From positions 124,001 through 188,000 of the forward strand of contig WGMT01000005.1 in NCBI GenBank assembly GCA_016124945.1: 64,000 bases of DNA, read 5' to 3'. The notes beneath the pieces were generated by a model. That model had not been told where the DNA came from. It was given only the letters and a program-made list of their open reading frames with translations, and searched no databases. Of the stretch, positions 16,905-25,793 are shown piece by piece. Each line of letters starts with the position of its first letter. Within the stretch, counting starts at the first letter, position 1. The position numbers and the translations under genes are program-made. This stretch comes from a bacterium (lineage in GTDB: Bacteria > Chloroflexota > Anaerolineae > Caldilineales > Caldilineaceae).

Positions 16905-19900
16905 ATGCTTCGCATCTACCATAGGATGATCGGGATACTTTTCTTGTTGTTGGCCCTTGCCCTTTCGGGCGGTATCCTCTTGGCACAGGACGAAAAACCT
17001 GATGTGCCGGGGCGCTCGCTCTTTGTGCGCACCGACGGCGCAGACGCTATGCGCGTGCATACACCCGCTGTGGCAGACAAAGCGCCGGTGGGTGTCACCA
17101 AGCAGACGAACTGGACACGAACTGAACCTGACCAGGTGGAAGCGGATCCTAACCCAGGAAGGCAGATCGACATTGTCGGTGGCCAACCGGCGACACATGG
17201 GGAATGGCCGTGGCAGGTCTTGGTGCAGCCTGCCGGCTACCTTTGTGGCGGCTCGTTGATTTCAACCGACTGGGTGGTGACGGCAGCCCACTGTGTCTTC
17301 GATCAGAGCAACAATCTGATCCCCGCCGGGCAAATTACGGTGGTGCTGGGCGAATACCGGCGCGGGAGCAACGACGGCAGCGAACAGCAGCGCAACATCT
17401 CACAGGTGGTTCCCCACCCCAACTACCGTTCCGGACAGGGATGGGACAACGACATCGCCCTGCTGCGCTTGAGCACACCGGCCCAACTAAACCAATTCGT
17501 GCAGCCCGTCCTGTTGACGTTGAGCCCCACACACGACTCACTTGTGGAGGCGGGAGATCCGTCAACTGTCACCGGATGGGGGACGACGTCGGAAGGCGGC
17601 AGTACATCGTCAACCCTGTTGGAAGTAGAAGTGCCGGTTGTCTCTAACCGCACTTGCAACTCCGCCTACGGCAACATTACAGACAACATGCTCTGTGCAG
17701 GCTTCACCCAGGGCGGTAAAGACGCCTGCCAGGGCGACAGCGGCGGCCCGCTGGTGGTGCCCAATGGCAACGGCGGCTGGCTGCTGGCCGGCGTGGTCAG
17801 CTTTGGTCGCGGCTGCGCCCGCCCCAATTTCCCCGGCGTCTATGCCCGAGTTTCGCGTTACGTCGACTGGATCAATCAGAACACGGGCGGGGTTTCGCCC
17901 ACAGCAGTGCCGTCAACGCCAACGCCGGTGACGCCCGGTGTGCCCACTTCGACGCCTGTGCCCCCCACGGCGACGCCTGTTGTCACCTCGACGCCGGGCA
18001 ACAACGTACTCTTGAACGGCAACTTCGACAATGGCAGTGACGGTAGTTGGAATGAACAGTCGCTCGCTTACGAGAACGTCATCACACATCGGAGTCTGCT
18101 CGAAGGGGTTGCACCGTTGTCGGGCGACTACCTGGCCTGGTTCGGCGGCGTGGACAACGAGATCGCCGAAATCTCTCAACAAGTCACTATTCCTGCCGTC
18201 GATCCGGTGCTTACTTTCTACGTGCAGGTCGGATCGGCTGAGGAGTGTGGCAATTTCTACGACGTGCTAGATATCCTGTTCAACGGGCAGATGATTGGCT
18301 ATGTTGAGCTTTGTAGTGGGAACAATACCAGTGGTTGGACGCAGGTCGGCGGCCCCATTGCGGCGCTTGCCGGCCAAACGGGTACCTTGACCTTTCGTGG
18401 GCATACCGATGAAAGTGCGCCGAGCATCCTGGTGATGGACGATGTCGTGTTAAGCGGCAGCGGCGGCGCTGATCCTACGCCGACCACCACCACCGAACCG
18501 CCCACGCCCACGCCTTCGGTGACGCCGATTGCCGGCGCCATTGACAACGGCGACTTTGAACTGGGGCCGAACGGCGATTGGACTGAGTCTTCGGCGCAGT
18601 TTGGCGGCACCGGCTCGCTCATTTTGCCTGGCAGCAACTTGCCCAGCGGCCTGCTACCACATAGCGGCGAGTATGCCGTCTGGCTGGGCGGCGCTTACGA
18701 CGAGAACGCGACATTATCGCAATCCGTCTCCTTTGACGCCAACGTGGACGCGCTCGTTTACCAATACTGGGCCGCTTCGGCGGATCTGTGCGGGTACGAC
18801 TTCGTCTACGTCATAATCGGCAATCAAACAATCGGCAATCAAGAAGTGGCGCGCTACGATCTGTGCGCAAACAACAACACCAGTGGCTGGCGAGAGGAAC
18901 GCCTGGATCTTAGCGCCTTCGCAGGGACACAGGCCACGCTTGCCTTCCGCATCTCCACAGACAGCTCCGGCAACAGCAACTTCTTCCTCGACACGGTGGG
19001 GATGACACTGAAAGCAGGCGTACCAACGGCCACAGCCACCCCGGCGACGCCGATTCCCACAGAAACGCCACAGCCGTTCACACTGACAGCAACCTCGGGC
19101 AGCAAGAGTATCAATTTGGCATGGGACATCCCTGCTGCGCTGAATGTAACCAGCTACCGCGTGCTGCGCAAAGTGGACGGCGGCAGCACCACGCCGGTGG
19201 ATAGTGTGACCGATACCTTCTACAACGACATCGACGACGACGCCGGCAACGATCTCGTCGAAGGCGCTACCTACTGCTACCAAATCGAAGCGTTGGAAGG
19301 CAGCAACGCCATCCTGGATCGATCAAACGAGGCATGTGGCCAGATCGGTAAGCTCAACGTCTGGATTCAGGACGTGGTGGGCAAGCAAGGCGATGTGGTG
19401 ACCATACCCGTCAATGTGCGCAATGCAGACGGGCTACGCATTGCGTCCACCGATATCTGGGTGGACTTCAACTCCAATGTCTTGTCTGTCACCAACGTCT
19501 CGCGCTCGGCGTTGACGGTGGATTACAGTTGGTCGTACAGCGCGCAGCCTGTGGACGCGCAGACAAGCCGCATCAAAATCGCGGCCATTCCGGCAGACAC
19601 AGACAACCCGGCGCAACTCTTTGGTGAGGGCAAGCTCTTTGAGATCACGGCCCTCGTCACCGGTAACGACGGCGACAAAAGCCCATTGGATCTGGTGGAT
19701 TATGTAGCCCCGCCTGTGGGCAGCGGTGGCTCGGCCATCACAACGCTGATCAGCGACAGCAACACAATCCCCGTGAACCTACTGCTCGACGATGGGTTAC
19801 TCTCTGTGGGCAACGAGAGCAGCGGCTACATCCTCGGCGACATCACCGGCAACGGCGTTGTCAACGGCGAAGACGCCTTCCATGCCATGGTGTTGGCCGC

Positions 19901-20528
19901 AGGAAAGCGGACGCCCACACCCAGCGAACTGCTCGCTGGCGACATCAACGGCAACGGGACCATCGAGTCGGTAGACGGTGCCATGATCCTCTACTACGCA
20001 ACCCACAATGCGTGGCCGCCGTTGCCTGAAGACGAAGCGAGCCGCGCGCTGGTGAATGGTGCGACGGCCACCCTTGCTTTGAGCAGCGCCGCCGCCCCCA
20101 CGAACAACGAAGTTACGCTGACACTGCGCTCCGTTGATCTACAAAAGTTTGCCGCCGGTGACTTTGTGATTCGCTACGATCCCAGTGTGGCGTCGTTCCG
20201 GAGTGTGTCACGTGCCGGCCTCTTGGCTGCCAACGAGTTCTCGTTCAGCAGCCATGTCCCCACTGCGGGTCGGTTGCTCGTCTCTGTGGCAAACGACGAG
20301 ATGATCAGCGGCGACGGCGATCTGGTGGCGGTAACCTTTGTCCTGCGCGCAGAGGCCGCCCAAGGACAAAGCCCGGTGCGCCTGGCCGAAGCGTCGCTCT
20401 TCGATCTGAACGGGCGCGACTTCGTCCACAACTTCGCGGAGAACGTCATCGTACGCCAGGACGGCGTCATCACCGTAGACGGCACAGGAACGACCGAGAT
20501 CTTCCTGCCGCTCCTCTCTGGACAATAA
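16905..20528 (+). CDS. Secreted trypsin-like protease with cohesin- and dockerin-like modules
   Basis: 1207 residues, ATG preceded by GGGAGGAC. Order: signal peptide (1-27); pro-region (28-89); S1A trypsin domain (90 to about 325) with His129 in TAAHC, Asp183 in DIALL, Ser279 in GDSGGP, and Asp273 at the primary specificity position, predicting Arg/Lys cleavage; Thr-Pro linker; two related NGNFD/NGDFE beta-sandwich domains (about 365-505 and 543-700); Fn3-like (724-812); cohesin-like (815-970); dockerin-like pair GDITGNGVVNGED and GDINGNGTIESVD (974-1035); a second cohesin-like domain; tail IFLPLLSGQ. The residue before IVGG is Asp89, not Arg/Lys, so activation would need an Asp-cleaving enzyme. 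It opens the protease island. Confidence 0.93.
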   Translation: MLRIYHRMIGILFLLLALALSGGILLAQDEKPDVPGRSLFVRTDGADAMRVHTPAVADKAPVGVTKQTNWTRTEPDQVEADPNPGRQIDIVGGQPATHGEWPWQVLVQPAGYLCGGSLISTDWVVTAAHCVFDQSNNLIPAGQITVVLGEYRRGSNDGSEQQRNISQVVPHPNYRSGQGWDNDIALLRLSTPAQLNQFVQPVLLTLSPTHDSLVEAGDPSTVTGWGTTSEGGSTSSTLLEVEVPVVSNRTCNSAYGNITDNMLCAGFTQGGKDACQGDSGGPLVVPNGNGGWLLAGVVSFGRGCARPNFPGVYARVSRYVDWINQNTGGVSPTAVPSTPTPVTPGVPTSTPVPPTATPVVTSTPGNNVLLNGNFDNGSDGSWNEQSLAYENVITHRSLLEGVAPLSGDYLAWFGGVDNEIAEISQQVTIPAVDPVLTFYVQVGSAEECGNFYDVLDILFNGQMIGYVELCSGNNTSGWTQVGGPIAALAGQTGTLTFRGHTDESAPSILVMDDVVLSGSGGADPTPTTTTEPPTPTPSVTPIAGAIDNGDFELGPNGDWTESSAQFGGTGSLILPGSNLPSGLLPHSGEYAVWLGGAYDENATLSQSVSFDANVDALVYQYWAASADLCGYDFVYVIIGNQTIGNQEVARYDLCANNNTSGWREERLDLSAFAGTQATLAFRISTDSSGNSNFFLDTVGMTLKAGVPTATATPATPIPTETPQPFTLTATSGSKSINLAWDIPAALNVTSYRVLRKVDGGSTTPVDSVTDTFYNDIDDDAGNDLVEGATYCYQIEALEGSNAILDRSNEACGQIGKLNVWIQDVVGKQGDVVTIPVNVRNADGLRIASTDIWVDFNSNVLSVTNVSRSALTVDYSWSYSAQPVDAQTSRIKIAAIPADTDNPAQLFGEGKLFEITALVTGNDGDKSPLDLVDYVAPPVGSGGSAITTLISDSNTIPVNLLLDDGLLSVGNESSGYILGDITGNGVVNGEDAFHAMVLAAGKRTPTPSELLAGDINGNGTIESVDGAMILYYATHNAWPPLPEDEASRALVNGATATLALSSAAAPTNNEVTLTLRSVDLQKFAAGDFVIRYDPSVASFRSVSRAGLLAANEFSFSSHVPTAGRLLVSVANDEMISGDGDLVAVTFVLRAEAAQGQSPVRLAEASLFDLNGRDFVHNFAENVIVRQDGVITVDGTGTTEIFLPLLSGQ

Positions 20529-21155
20529 ACGTAAGGGCATGCATAAGGCGGGAAAAAACTTGTCGATGAAGCGACAGGTGCTTCCCGCCCCACGCATGCC
20601 CCTATCGCACTATGCACTACGAGATCAATTCCATTCACACCGTGATCTCCTTCGCAGTTTTCACCACATTTCTCCTGTGCAGTGGCGCACAGCGATTGAA
20701 GTGACGAAGAGAGAGAATGTGTTTGCACATGAATTGCACCCTGAAAAAAGCCGTCTGCCTTGACGAATTAACCTGTTTGCAGTACGCTGGACGAAGATTC
20801 CCCTTACATGACTATGAAATTTGATCAACGGATTGATAGACAAAGAATCTTATCTGGACGTATCCGACTCAATATTCTTCTATTGTTGCCACTGTCGGCA
20901 AGAAGCTTTACTTCTTCGCATTCTTGGCGTTCATTAGAGCCGCGTTGCTCTGTCCTGGTTGCTGTTACAGAGTGTAAAGTCTTAAACGCGAGGAAGATCC
21001 AGAGATCAGAGATGTGCCACCCCGATTCCATTCACCTGATCCGATTGTACGCTTCCACTTCTTTTTTGTGGCGAAATCACTGCTAATCAACCGACTGCAA
21101 CCAACATTGCGACGGTTGGCACGGTTCATCGCGCACTAAATTGACCAAAAATTAT
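20529..21155. other. Long gap after the trypsin gene
   Basis: About 630 bases with no credible gene on either strand and a more AT-rich composition than its surroundings. Short open frames here lack ribosome sites and recognisable sequence. I see no terminator or repeat family member, only the promoter-like site at its right end. Confidence 0.5.
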
Positions 21156-21184
21156 TTGATACTTGTTCTGCATCGTCATAATAC
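21156..21184 (+). promoter_or_regulatory. Sigma-70-like promoter
   Basis: TTGATA at 21156-21161 and TAATAC at 21179-21184 are separated by exactly 17 bases, about 30 bases before the ATG of the beta-repeat protein, which has GAAGGAG upstream. Confidence 0.5.
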
Positions 21185-21213
21185 CCACCTAGAAGCTATT
21201 TGAAGGAGTACCC

Positions 21214-22983
21214 ATGAGTCGTCTAACACCCTGGCTACGTCAGATCCCCGCTCGTGTGAACGTGATCGCCGGCAGCGCCGCTCTTTTGGCCGCACTGGTT
21301 GTGTTGTTCACCCTGTTTGGGCCACGCATCGCCGATGCTGTCTCCATTGATGCCAAACCCGCTGTCTCTGTGGCCGCGGTGACGCCCGTGATCTCTTACC
21401 AGGCGCGCCTGGCCAATCCCACCACCGGCGCACCCTTAAACGGCACCTTCACCTTTGTCTTTCGCCTCTACAACGTTGCCACCGAGGGTACGGCGCTCTG
21501 GACGGAGACCAAGGATCTGACCGCGGTCAACGGCCTCGTCACCACTCTGTTGGGTGATGTCACCGCCCTGCCCGCCACAGTTTTCAACGGACAGAACCTC
21601 TGGTTGGGCATCAAAGTAGGGGCCGACCCCGAAGCGGCGCCCCGCCAGCGTTTTGCCGCGGTGCCCTACGCCATGTACAGCGACAACGCCGACCGCCTCG
21701 ACGGCCAGGACAGCGCCTTCTTCCGCAACGCAAACAACATCAACGCCGGGACGCTCTCCGAAGGGCGCATCCCCGACATCATCACCCGCGATTCTGAAGT
21801 CAAAGATATTGTCGCCACCATCGACGGCGCAGGATCGGGGCTAGACGCCGATCTCCTCGACGGGTTGGAGAGTACGGCCTTTGTACGCACCACCGGGCCG
21901 ACAAGCATTAGCGGCAACAGCGCCGCCGCCGCCATGCTCTCGGTGACACAAAACGGCTCACAGAACGGCGTCTTCGCCACAACGGCGTCCACCGATCCAG
22001 GTGAGGCGGCGCTGCATGGTCGCGCAGGCACAGCCGGGCCGATTCTGAATGGCGTGGCCGGTGTCTTCGGCACCTCCGCGACAGGACGGGGTGTGGTTGC
22101 AAGCAGCACATCCAACGATGCGCTGTTGGCCTTCAGCACGAATGCTGTCGGCGTCAAAGGACAGAGTTCGACGTCAGATGGAATCGAGGGGCTGGCCGCA
22201 GCCACCTCCGGCGCCGTTCATGGGGTTTACGGCATAAGCAATTCCACCAACAACGGTGCCGGCGTGCGCGGCGACGGTTCTTATGTGGGCGTCTGGGGTG
22301 AAGGGACACGCTGGGGCGTCTACGGGCGGGCCACCGGGGCTTCGAACTCATACGGCGTTTGGGGATCTGAGACCAGCGGAACCAATACCTGGGCCGGTTA
22401 CTTTGCCGGCAAGGTTAGGGTCACCGGTGACCTGTCTGTCTTCGGCAGCGTTTCCAAAGGCAGCGGTACGTTCAAGATCGATCACCCGCTCGATCCCGAA
22501 AACAAGTACCTCTACCACTCCTTTGTGGAAAGCCCGGATATGATGAATGTCTACAATGGCAACGTCACACTGGGCGCAAATGGTGAAGCAGTGGTGCAAC
22601 TGCCCGACTACTTCCAGGCGCTCAACCGCGACTTCCGCTACCAACTTACGCCCATCGGCGGCCCCGGCCCCAATCTCTACATCGCCCAAGAAGTACAGGG
22701 CAACACCTTCCGAATCGCCGGTGGATCGCCCAACTTGCAAGTCTCCTGGCAGGTGACGGGCATCCGTCAGGATCCCTATGCCAACGCCAACCGTGTTCAG
22801 GTTGAAGTCGATAAGCCTGCGGAAGAGCGGGGTACCTATCTCTACCCCGAGGCGTACGGAAAGGATCGCACCCTGGGCCTCGAGTACAAACAAGAGGCGC
22901 TTATGTCGCACGGTCCGATGCAAACAAGCGGTATTGCACCGCGTGCCGTCGACGCCGTAACTCAGCCGGCACCACAGCAGTAG
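21214..22983 (+). CDS. Secreted beta-repeat surface protein
   Basis: 589 residues, strong GAAGGAG site. A membrane or signal segment (about 17-43) precedes a beta-rich domain (VISYQARLANPTTGAPLNG to about 140). Then come FAAVPYAMYSDNADRLDGQDS, common to bacterial fibre-like surface proteins, a repetitive region (about 270-400) dominated by G-V-x-G turns (GVYGISNSTN, GVWGEGTRWGVYG) as in beta-helices, and a C-terminal domain beginning FKIDHPLDPENKYLYHSF that is widespread as a hypothetical module. No catalytic motif and no LP tail (it ends PAPQQ). Probably a surface fibre or adhesion protein; a phage tail origin is not supported because no phage genes are near. Confidence 0.75.
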   Translation: MSRLTPWLRQIPARVNVIAGSAALLAALVVLFTLFGPRIADAVSIDAKPAVSVAAVTPVISYQARLANPTTGAPLNGTFTFVFRLYNVATEGTALWTETKDLTAVNGLVTTLLGDVTALPATVFNGQNLWLGIKVGADPEAAPRQRFAAVPYAMYSDNADRLDGQDSAFFRNANNINAGTLSEGRIPDIITRDSEVKDIVATIDGAGSGLDADLLDGLESTAFVRTTGPTSISGNSAAAAMLSVTQNGSQNGVFATTASTDPGEAALHGRAGTAGPILNGVAGVFGTSATGRGVVASSTSNDALLAFSTNAVGVKGQSSTSDGIEGLAAATSGAVHGVYGISNSTNNGAGVRGDGSYVGVWGEGTRWGVYGRATGASNSYGVWGSETSGTNTWAGYFAGKVRVTGDLSVFGSVSKGSGTFKIDHPLDPENKYLYHSFVESPDMMNVYNGNVTLGANGEAVVQLPDYFQALNRDFRYQLTPIGGPGPNLYIAQEVQGNTFRIAGGSPNLQVSWQVTGIRQDPYANANRVQVEVDKPAEERGTYLYPEAYGKDRTLGLEYKQEALMSHGPMQTSGIAPRAVDAVTQPAPQQ

Positions 22984-23037
22984 CCACTCTTCCACCAGGT
23001 GCATTGTCACCTGTACGTCATCAAGGAATAACGATTG

Positions 23038-25560
23038 ATGTCTAAGCGAGCGTCCCTTTTCTTGATAGTGGCGATTGGCGCGCTGCTCTTCACCGGTGTG
23101 GCCGTTGCCCAAATCTCAGCCAACTACAACATCAGTTGGTTGGGCTTTGGTGCAGGCGCACAACGAGAGTCGACAAACTATCGCCTGCAAGATTCAGCCG
23201 GCCAGGCCGTGGCAGACACTTCTGTCAGCGGCAGCTACCGCATTGAGAGTGGTTTTGTGGCTGGGTTGGTGCCGCTGGTGCCTGCGGCCACGCCCACCAA
23301 CACCCACACGCCCATCCCCGGCACAACGCCCACCTTCACGCCGACGCCGACGCCGACCTTTACCCCCACGCATACACCAAGCCAGACGCCGACGCCGTCG
23401 AATACACCGACGAACACGCCGACTTTCACACCCACCTTCACGCCGTCCGCTACACCGACGGTCACCAATACGCCTACCATTACGCCGACGCCGTCGAACA
23501 CACCCGATCCGTTGGCCGACATCTACGAAGTCAACAACACCTGCGCACAGGCGCGCTCGATCCCGCTGGACACAGTGCAACAGCACAACTTCCACGTGGA
23601 AGGGGACGTTGACTGGATCAAGTTCAATGCGCAGGCCGGGCAGACCTACATCATTCAGATCGAGAACGTAGGAAGTCAGGCCGATGCCGTTATCTTCCTC
23701 TACGATTCGTGTGTGGCGGCGCCTGCTACAGCCAACAACAACGCCTTTGGCTCCACGGTGACGATTGAGTGGGATTCAAATATCAACGGCGAATACTTTA
23801 TGGAGTTGCGCCAGTTTGATCCCGCCCGTTTCGGCCCAGAGGCGAACTATCGCATCTCTGTGCGCAGGGACCAGACGCCACCTTCCGCGCCCACCAATCC
23901 CCGCTGTATCGCCATCAACGACACTACCATCGGCGTACAGTGGAAGCGCAGCCCCGAACGAGATGTGCGCCAGTATCGCGTCTCATACAGCAATGAGAGC
24001 AACACCTTTTCGGGCAACGACGATGTGTTGGGCGGTGATACCACTTATTACGAACTGGGTGCGCTCACGCCGGGGCAAGAGTACGAGCTTAAGGTACAAG
24101 CGCTGGATTTCTCGAACAACACCAGCGCCTTCTCAGGCGAAGTGCAGTGTAGAGCCCTTACGCCTGCGGACACGACCAAACCTGTGATCACGATCCAGCA
24201 GCCCCAGATCACGGGGATCTTCTCTACTACGGCCGGTTCCATCACCATCAACGGTGTGGCTACCGACAGCGGCGGCAACCTCAGCCGCGCCAATGCACAG
24301 AACACAACCGCCAATGCCACCGTCTCCGACTTCAGCCTGGAAGGCAGCAGCGATACCTTCCGCCTGGAAAGTCTGCCGTTGGCCATCGGCGACAACACCA
24401 TCAAGGTGCAGGTCCTCGACGCCGCCGGCAATATGAGCGAGCAGACCATCACCGTGCGCCGCCTGGGGAATAGTGCAGGCGCCGTGATCATCGTGGCCGG
24501 TCACAACGAGACCTTCGGCCTGCAAACCAATATCTACAACTCGACGAATCGGGCCTACCGCATCTTCCTCAGCGCCGGTTTCAGCCCCGATGACATCTAC
24601 TACATTGCACCCGTCAACCAGGACGCCAACAACGACGGCGTCGTCGACACCGACGCCCTCGCCTCGCCCGCCGCCGTGCAACAGGCCATCACCGTCTGGG
24701 CCAAAGACAAAGTCGGGCCCGACAAGCCACTCTTTGTCTACCTCATGGACCACGGCTTGGAAAACAAGTTCTGTGTCACGGGCTGTTCCGACGCCAACAG
24801 CGTCACCCCCGATCAGTTGAACACCTGGCTGACGACGCTGGAGACCGAAAGCGGTGTCGCCGACGTCACCGTGGTCTACGAGGCGTGCGTATCGGGCAGC
24901 TTCATCCAGCGCGCGGGGACCGGTCTCGGCGGCAGCATCTCGAAACTGGGGCGCGTGATCATCACTTCCACCGGCTTCAACAACAACGCCTACGCCTCGG
25001 CCCAGGGTGCCTACTTCTCAGACACCTTCTTCTCCTGCCTCGCCGACAGCGGTGACCTGAAGAGCTGTTTCGACGAGGCGCGCCTGGCCGTGCTTGCCAC
25101 CGGCATTAACCAGACGCCCATGCTCGACGACAACGGCGACGGCGTCTACAATCCGGCGCAGGACGGTACCGTCGCCCAGACTCGTTTCGTCACCCGTTTC
25201 TTCAACTCGGTGCGCCCGGTCATTACCTCTACCGATATTCAGTTGGACAACAGCAATGGCACGCTACGCGCACAGATCAACGAAGGCGTCGAAGCCATGG
25301 ACCTGGTCTGGGCCGCCGTCTTCCCGCCCGACTTCGTTGAACCTACCGACATCACGCTGAACCTCAATGTGCCGGTTGTGCGTCTCGAACCGGTGGCGGG
25401 CCAACCCGGCCAGTTCAGCGTCTTCTACCCCAACGGCTTCACCCAAGGCGACGGCTACCGTGTTGTCTTCTACGCCCAGGATGCAGCCGGGCTGGGTGCA
25501 ACCCCCATCCGGCATGGAGAGAGCACTGTCTCGCTCTTCTTGCCGTTGGTGGAAAAGTGA
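23038..25560 (+). CDS. Secreted legumain-like (C13) clan-CD peptidase
   Basis: 840 residues; the ATG follows AAGGAATAACG, with an in-frame TTG one codon earlier. Order: signal peptide (1-25); a short beta module ending [11 protein letters not shown]; Thr-Pro linker (about 82-155); pre-peptidase C-terminal (PPC) domain (156-278); Fn3 (280-375); Ig-like (380-478); caspase-fold domain (about 480-720). The fold has hydrophobic-strand-His-Gly ([13 protein letters not shown], His572) and Glu-Ala-Cys ([11 protein letters not shown], Cys617), closely matching the legumain HG and EACESGS motifs. It ends with a beta domain and the tail LFLPLVEK. Legumains cleave after Asn or Asp. It is a paralogue of the next gene. 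Confidence 0.85.
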   Translation: MSKRASLFLIVAIGALLFTGVAVAQISANYNISWLGFGAGAQRESTNYRLQDSAGQAVADTSVSGSYRIESGFVAGLVPLVPAATPTNTHTPIPGTTPTFTPTPTPTFTPTHTPSQTPTPSNTPTNTPTFTPTFTPSATPTVTNTPTITPTPSNTPDPLADIYEVNNTCAQARSIPLDTVQQHNFHVEGDVDWIKFNAQAGQTYIIQIENVGSQADAVIFLYDSCVAAPATANNNAFGSTVTIEWDSNINGEYFMELRQFDPARFGPEANYRISVRRDQTPPSAPTNPRCIAINDTTIGVQWKRSPERDVRQYRVSYSNESNTFSGNDDVLGGDTTYYELGALTPGQEYELKVQALDFSNNTSAFSGEVQCRALTPADTTKPVITIQQPQITGIFSTTAGSITINGVATDSGGNLSRANAQNTTANATVSDFSLEGSSDTFRLESLPLAIGDNTIKVQVLDAAGNMSEQTITVRRLGNSAGAVIIVAGHNETFGLQTNIYNSTNRAYRIFLSAGFSPDDIYYIAPVNQDANNDGVVDTDALASPAAVQQAITVWAKDKVGPDKPLFVYLMDHGLENKFCVTGCSDANSVTPDQLNTWLTTLETESGVADVTVVYEACVSGSFIQRAGTGLGGSISKLGRVIITSTGFNNNAYASAQGAYFSDTFFSCLADSGDLKSCFDEARLAVLATGINQTPMLDDNGDGVYNPAQDGTVAQTRFVTRFFNSVRPVITSTDIQLDNSNGTLRAQINEGVEAMDLVWAAVFPPDFVEPTDITLNLNVPVVRLEPVAGQPGQFSVFYPNGFTQGDGYRVVFYAQDAAGLGATPIRHGESTVSLFLPLVEK

Positions 25561-25793
25561 GACGATTTGCGATTTTCGATTGACGATTTACGACTCGTCG
25601 AGGGTGTTGATGCTTCATGCGTAGATGAGATGGTAGACGAATGCCGAACGATAGCACTGTTGCCGTCGCGGCATCAACTTAACGTTCGTTTTCCGTCCTC
25701 CGTCCATACCCATTCAAGAAGAACCAACGCCGTCAACACGATCAATCGAAAATCGTCAATCGAAAATCGTCAATTGTTTATTCTGGAGAAATC
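25561..25793. repeat. Heptamer-repeat hairpin between the two C13 genes
   Basis: The left side is a run of degenerate 7-mers (GATTTGC, GATTTTC, GATTGAC, GATTTAC); the right side is the inverse series. Segment 25571-25589 is perfectly complementary to 25750-25768 over 19 bp, with about 160 bases of loop. Confidence 0.65.

Noticed and set aside
20529..21155. Small genes in the gap after the trypsin gene
   Set aside because: Candidate frames lack ribosome sites and recognisable sequence.
21214..22983. Phage tail fibre or prophage remnant
   Set aside because: Has a signal/anchor segment and lies among secreted proteins; no phage structural or integrase gene is near.
23300..23510. ACGCCGACG-type repeats, looking like a microsatellite or CRISPR-like array
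   Set aside because: They encode the Thr-Pro linker of the C13-like protein in frame; no spacers of constant length.
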